DNA from: Deltaproteobacteria bacterium
GTDB lineage: Bacteria > Myxococcota > B64-G9
NCBI GenBank assembly: GCA_003647095.1
Contig: QMME01000212.1
Location: 1-7,040 of the forward strand
Length of the DNA stretch: 7,040 nt
Direction of reading: 5' to 3'
How positions within the stretch are numbered: position 1 is the stretch's first letter; the number at the start of each line of letters is the position of its first letter. The notes beneath the pieces are model-generated. The model had not been told where the DNA came from, did no database searches, and worked only from the letters and a program-made list of their open reading frames with translations. A program made the position numbers and the translations under genes. This document shows, piece after piece, positions 4,801-7,040 of the stretch.

Positions 4801-7040
4801 TTGACACAGACGTCGTTGCTCTCGTCGCAGGAATCGACGGTGCACTGGTCGCCGTCGGAGCAGTTGCGGGGCGAGCCGCCCAGGCAGGCGCCGTTCGAGC
4901 ACTGCTCGCCCACGTTGCAGAACAGCCCGTCGTCGCAGGCATTGCCGTCGGCGGCGGCCGCGTCGTTGATGCAGATGTCGTTTATCTCGTCGCAGGAATC
5001 GATGGTGCAGCCGTTGCCGTCGGAGCAGTCGCGGGCCGAGCCGCCCGAGCAGGAGCCGCCCGAGCAGGTGTCGCCCACGGTGCAGAAGGCCCCGTCGTTG
5101 CAGGCCAGCCCGTCGGCGGCGGCGGCGTCGTTGACGCAGCTGCCGTCGACCGGGTTGCAGGAGTCCACCGTGCAGGGGTTGCCGTCGGAGCAGTTCTTGG
5201 CCACCCCGCTGCAGGCGCCGGCGAAACAGGTATCGGACACCGTGCAGGGGTCGCCGTCGTCGCAGGCGGTGCCGTTGGCGGCGCCCACGTCATGCAGGCA
5301 CTGGTCCTGGGACTCGTCGCAGACGTCGGCGGTGCAGACGTCGCCGTCGTCGCAGTCGCGCATGCTGCCGCCGCCGCAGACGCCGCCCGTGCAGGTCTCG
5401 CCCACGGTGCACCAGGCCCCGTCGTCGCAAGGGGTGCCCTCGTTGGCCGGGGTGTTTACGCAGAGGTCGTTGTCCTCGTCGCAGCCGTCGACGGTGCAGG
5501 GGCTGCCGTCGGAGCAGTTGCGGGCCAGCCCCCCGGAGCAGGTGCCCGCGTTGCAGGTCTCGCCCACGGTGCACCAGGCCCCGTCGTCGCAGGGAGTGCC
5601 GTCGGTGACCGGCGTGGCCGTGCACTGGTCGTTGATCTCGTCGCAGACGTCGTTGGTGCAGGGATTGGCGTCATCGCAGGGGTTGGGACTGCCGCCGCAG
5701 ACGCCGCCGCTGCAGGTATCGGACACGGTGCAGAACTGGCCGTCGTCGCAGGGGGTGCCGTCGATTACCGCCGGGTGATCGCAGCTGTCGGCACCCTCGT
5801 TGCAGACGTCGGTGGTGCAGGCGTTGCCGTCGTCGCAGTCGCGGGCCGCTCCGCCCGAGCAGGAGCCGCCCGAGCAGGTCTCGCCCACGGTGCACCAGGC
5901 GCCGTCGTCGCAGGGCTGGCCGTCGGCGGCCGCGGCGTCGCTGCTGCAGGTGTCGTTGTCCTCGTCGCAGGTGTCCACGGTGCACTGGTTGCCGTCGGTG
6001 CAGTTGCGGGGCATGCCGCCGCCGCAGCTGCCGCCCGAGCAGGTCTCACCCACGGTGCAGTACAACCCGTCGTCGCAGCCGGTGCCGTCGGGCACGGCGA
6101 TGTTGTTGCAGGAATCGGCCACCTCGTTGCAGGAATCGGCGGTGCAGACGTTGCCGTCGGAGCAGTCGCGGTTGGAGCCGCTGCACACGCCCCCGGCGCA
6201 GGTGTCGCCCGCCGTGCACCACAGCCCGTCGTCGCAGGCGGCCCCGTCGTTGGCCGGGGTGTTGCGGCACTGGTTGTTGTCCTCGTCGCAGGAATCGTTG
6301 GTGCAGGGATTGCCGTCGTCGCAGGAGTTGGCCTGGCCGCTGCAGGTGCCGCCGCTGCAGACATCGGCCACGGTGCAGAACAGCCCGTCGTCGCAGCCGG
6401 CCCCGTCCATGGCGGAGGTGTCGTGGACGCAGCTGGCGCTGGAGTCGTCGCAGGAATCCAGCGTACAGGGGTTGCCGTCGTCGCAGTCGCGGGCGGTACC
6501 CCCGCACACTCCGCCCCAGCAGGCATCGTTCACGGTGCAGTAAAGCCCGTCGTCGCAGGAGGTGCCGTCGCCGGCGACGACGTGGGTGCAAGTGCCGGCC
6601 TGGCTGTCGCAGCCGTCGATGGTGCAGGGATTGCCGTCGGCGCAGTTGCGGGCCTGGCCGCCGCTGCAGGTGCCGGCGCTGCAGCTTTCGCCCACGGTAC
6701 AGAAGTCGCCGTCGTTGCAGACGGTGCCGTCGGGGGCGGCGCTGTGCAGGCATTGGTCGAGATCGTCATCACAGGCGTCGGCGGTGCACTGGTCGCCGTC
6801 GGAGCAGTCACGGGAGGGACCACCCACGCAGCCGCCGCCCTGGCAGGTGTCGTTGACGGTGCAGAACTGGCCGTCGTCGCAGGGGGAGTCGTCGGCCACG
6901 GGAACGTGCTGGCAGGTGTCGGAGCTCGCGTCGCAGACGTCGGTGGTGCAGCTGTTGTCGTCGGCGCAGTCGCGCAGGCTGCCGCCGCCGCACTGGCCCG
7001 CCGAGCAGGTCTCTCCCTCCGTGCACCAGGCGCCGTCGTC
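1866..7040 (-). CDS. Giant cysteine-rich repeat protein with C-terminal P domain (5' partial)
   Basis: The reading frame is open from the window edge to a TAG at 1868-1866, giving 1724 visible residues; the true start and any signal peptide lie outside. Order, counting the first visible residue as 1: twenty Dictyostelium-type (CTDC) eight-cysteine units (1-1076), a cysteine-rich linker (about 1077-1168), two PPC-like beta-sandwich regions (about 1171-1319 and 1327-1506), cysteine motifs (1511-1575), and a proprotein-convertase P domain (1608-1724). The array alone holds about 160 cysteines, arranged as expected for disulfides, so export to the periplasm, surface or medium is very likely. No protease catalytic domain is visible, so the role is more probably structural or adhesive, although an enzyme could sit upstream. 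The C-terminus lacks a MYXO-CTERM-type tail (hydrophobic helix plus arginines), so anchoring is not explained. Codons are strongly GC-ending. Coding is certain; function is unknown. Confidence 0.93.
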   Translation of the reverse strand, partial: DDGAWCTEGETCSAGQCGGGSLRDCADDNSCTTDVCDASSDTCQHVPVADDSPCDDGQFCTVNDTCQGGGCVGGPSRDCSDGDQCTADACDDDLDQCLHSAAPDGTVCNDGDFCTVGESCSAGTCSGGQARNCADGNPCTIDGCDSQAGTCTHVVAGDGTSCDDGLYCTVNDACWGGVCGGTARDCDDGNPCTLDSCDDSSASCVHDTSAMDGAGCDDGLFCTVADVCSGGTCSGQANSCDDGNPCTNDSCDEDNNQCRNTPANDGAACDDGLWCTAGDTCAGGVCSGSNRDCSDGNVCTADSCNEVADSCNNIAVPDGTGCDDGLYCTVGETCSGGSCGGGMPRNCTDGNQCTVDTCDEDNDTCSSDAAAADGQPCDDGAWCTVGETCSGGSCSGGAARDCDDGNACTTDVCNEGADSCDHPAVIDGTPCDDGQFCTVSDTCSGGVCGGSPNPCDDANPCTNDVCDEINDQCTATPVTDGTPCDDGAWCTVGETCNAGTCSGGLARNCSDGSPCTVDGCDEDNDLCVNTPANEGTPCDDGAWCTVGETCTGGVCGGGSMRDCDDGDVCTADVCDESQDQCLHDVGAANGTACDDGDPCTVSDTCFAGACSGVAKNCSDGNPCTVDSCNPVDGSCVNDAAAADGLACNDGAFCTVGDTCSGGSCSGGSARDCSDGNGCTIDSCDEINDICINDAAAADGNACDDGLFCNVGEQCSNGACLGGSPRNCSDGDQCTVDSCDESNDVCVNDAAAADGNACDDGQFCTVGETCSGGSCSGGSPRNCSDGNDCTVDSCDETGDTCTNDTAAADGNACDDGSFCTVGETCSGGFCSGGSARNCADGNPCTADSCNEATDQCDNTPVGDGTGCDDGSFCTVGETCTGGVCGGGAARDCSDGNQCTADSCDDTADVCINDAAAADGQACDDGLYCVIGETCSSGVCGGGTPRTCDDSTFCTLDSCDESAGACSYDAAAMNGTGCDDGNFCIVGETCNAGSCGGGSLRNCDDAEQCTVDSCDETNDVCVNDAAAADGNACDDGLFCTSGDQCSGGVCQSGTANPCTTDNPCASGCDEATDSCTGCTPAGTVCKNATQEATCDGACNVTQLVICQYGCNLVRDECNECSPSTTECKGDATLLCNAEFVCDADGLLQSVTCCSTNRCSCDGSGCLEDVCLAGQDVSAGGSFSGSTCDDYDHIPGDCNPGGTACRDTGSGGAPEEMFLFTLDDGTADSAFYTVDMDTAGSAIDTGLRASRICGSETSYIPYAEVCAGPVGTTFRESCSQEAGAEAMTLCGLPEGTYFGAVESPAGVCGNWNMAVGVTQVTLDTAPEAGNVSMGGTFLGNTCNLADSNPPGLDEYFFPDKTAWAIGSSDCPASDCVFNGPNSADCPKCSVTAANDCTLLPNYPDDYCTFDGSGSPDAVFYLALPIDSGVDISTKGSDFDTVLYIMETGIDGAQDPSNPQAGTVRVCNDDCWTSDGPSHIQTTLAAGLYYVYLDGANGACGNFVLKVVISPAANCGNLVCEGPYENCGNCPQDCLCPNCGDGTLQEWEGEECDDGDTASGDCCADVCYVESGCHCCGEPSVCTSTFSNVDQTSSPAAAIPDCSTGGGAGTPCDATDYGTLTDTITVPGSCLVVDINVDVDITHTWRGDLSLELTSPDGTTVGLKQKDGSDGANDVIGNFDLTLPVEGPGSLDDFECDTGNGTWTLTIHDWYKGDTGTLNSWALHLVCQ
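1869..2219 (-). other. Proprotein convertase P domain (C-terminus of the Cys-rich protein)
   Basis: The last 117 residues match the P-domain pattern (Pfam PF01483 family). An early strand reads ITHTWRGDLSLELTSPDGT, equivalent to the family's H-x-x-x-GDL-x-x-x-L-x-SP-x-GT. It is followed by a variable loop, and then GTWTLTIHDWYKGDTGTLNSW as the closing G-x-W-x-L-x-x-x-D...G-x-L-x-x-W segment. In eukaryotic kexin and furin the P domain stabilises a subtilisin-type protease. In bacteria it also appears at the C-terminus of exported proteins without a visible protease. It has at least three cysteines of its own. It ends two residues before the stop codon, so the protein has no tail after it. Confidence 0.88.
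2316..2510 (-). other. CGNxVCE / CGDG...ECDDGD cysteine motifs
   Basis: Two short disulfide modules follow PPC-like domain 2. The first is CGNLVCEGPYENCGNCPQDC, which resembles the CGNGVCExxEnCxxCpxDC motif frequent in myxobacterial and other surface proteins. The second is CGDGTLQEWEGEECDDGD followed by a run of closely spaced cysteines, resembling the myxococcal disulfide repeat (TIGR02232, or the related DUF4215). Here the second motif occurs once rather than as an array, and a CHCC cluster follows it. These motifs are the best taxonomic pointer in the window. Confidence 0.72.
2523..3062 (-). other. PPC-like beta-sandwich domain 2 (within the Cys-rich protein)
   Basis: This covers visible residues about 1327-1506. 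It opens with GNVSMGGTFLGNTC, paralleling the GGSFSGSTC opening of the preceding domain. It then has a cysteine-rich insertion and the PPC hallmarks PDAVFYLALP, GSDFDTVLYIME, VRVCNDDC and LAAGLYYVYLDG, ending in CGNFVLKVVI. The 'DTVLY..' strand, the C-N-D-D-C turn and the 'L.aG.YYvyldG' strand are what I know of PPC domains that carry oxidised cysteines. The match is clearer than for domain 1. The role is likely structural or ligand-binding on the exported protein. Confidence 0.68.
3084..3530 (-). other. PPC-like beta-sandwich domain 1 (within the Cys-rich protein)
   Basis: This region covers visible residues about 1171-1319. It starts after a cysteine-rich linker with GQDVSAGGSFSGSTC and contains EEMFLFTL, then a run of alternating hydrophobic residues and LCGLPEGTYFGAVES, followed by CGNWNMAVGVTQVTL. 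A strand, then a loop naming cysteine pairs, then a 'L..G.Y...V' strand is typical of bacterial pre-peptidase C-terminal (PPC) domains. In this bacterial group PPC domains are common in secreted multidomain proteins. The call rests on pattern only and could equally be a related immunoglobulin-like or jelly-roll module. Confidence 0.5.
3939..4025 (-). repeat. 87-bp near-identical segment, copy A (units 19/20 junction)
   Basis: This segment differs from 4761-4847 at only one base (3997 versus 4819). It spans the end of unit 19 and the start of unit 20 and encodes TVDSCDETNDVCVNDAAAADG plus the next few residues. The two copies lie 822 bp apart, which equals five units. Most other unit pairs are clearly more divergent at third codon positions. 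Confidence 0.9.
4761..4847 (-). repeat. 87-bp near-identical segment, copy B (units 14/15 junction)
   Basis: Partner of 3939-4025, with a single C/G difference that changes DETNDVC to DESNDVC. It lies at the equivalent phase, spanning the end of unit 14 and the start of unit 15. Confidence 0.9.

Larger units (their letters stand above)
3813..7040 (-). repeat. Tandem array of 20 eight-cysteine CTDC-type units
   Basis: The gene encodes 20 units of 53-55 residues (159-165 bp). The first is cut by the window edge and the last (3962-3813) is divergent. The spacing is C-x5-C-x5-C-x4-C-x6/7-C-x5-C-x4-C-x6-C, in effect two four-cysteine half-units. Half one reads like CDDGxFCTVGETCSGGxC and half two like CSDGNxCTVDSCDExxDxC. 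Linkers vary and often read NDAAAADGNACDDG or NTPANDGTPCDDG. Every complete unit from the second to the nineteenth keeps all eight cysteines, while other positions vary. The motif matches my knowledge of the Dictyostelium CTDC family (Pfam PF00526); I have not run a profile search. The array continues beyond the window, so the true copy number is higher. Confidence 0.93.

Noticed and set aside
4183..5778. Plus-strand frame encoding a repetitive S/Q/P-rich protein of 531 residues
   Set aside because: The regularity comes from the antisense of the cysteine repeats: a frame free of stops in one unit stays open in all. The conserved cysteine pattern is only on the minus strand.
3813..7040. CRISPR-like or satellite interpretation of the 160-bp periodicity
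   Set aside because: The period is a multiple of three, the frame is uninterrupted, and conservation tracks codons for cysteine, aspartate and glycine, so this is a protein repeat rather than a non-coding array.

Overview
The window is GC-rich and almost entirely coding. Every gene I can support lies on the minus strand, so transcription runs from high to low coordinates. The content points to a delta-proteobacterial lineage, most likely Myxococcota or a relative. The evidence is a very long secreted-type protein built from Dictyostelium-type (CTDC) cysteine repeats, myxobacterial-type CGDG...ECDDGD cysteine motifs, PPC-like beta-sandwiches and a C-terminal proprotein-convertase P domain, next to a multidomain soluble sensor protein. 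This assignment is inferred from protein style; no 16S or other phylogenetic marker is present.

Layout in transcription order. (1) Positions 7040 to 1866 hold one gene, cut at its 5' end by the window edge, of which 1724 residues are visible. About 1076 residues are 20 tandem copies of an eight-cysteine unit of 53-55 residues. They are followed by a cysteine-rich linker, two PPC-like domains, a block of cysteine motifs and a P domain that ends at the stop codon. (2) Positions 1827 to 214 hold a cytoplasmic signalling protein of about 537 residues, ordered receiver-like, GAF, PAS, HisKA. The receiver has lost all of the canonical phosphorylation residues, and the protein ends after HisKA with no HATPase_c catalytic domain. 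(3) Positions 156 to 1 hold the first 52 codons of another gene, with a GTG start and a good ribosome binding site, beginning with a coiled coil and leaving the window. A possible 21-codon ORF (208-143) lies between genes 2 and 3.

The three genes are co-directional and closely spaced (38 or 17 nt, then 57 nt), so they may form an operon. The sensor protein keeps the phospho-acceptor histidine but cannot bind ATP by itself. It therefore probably depends on a kinase domain elsewhere, and the next gene is an obvious candidate although its visible part does not reveal its class. Whether the giant surface protein and the signalling pair are functionally linked cannot be told from the sequence. No tRNA, rRNA, CRISPR array, insertion sequence or convincing terminator was seen, and there is no gene-free stretch longer than 60 bases.
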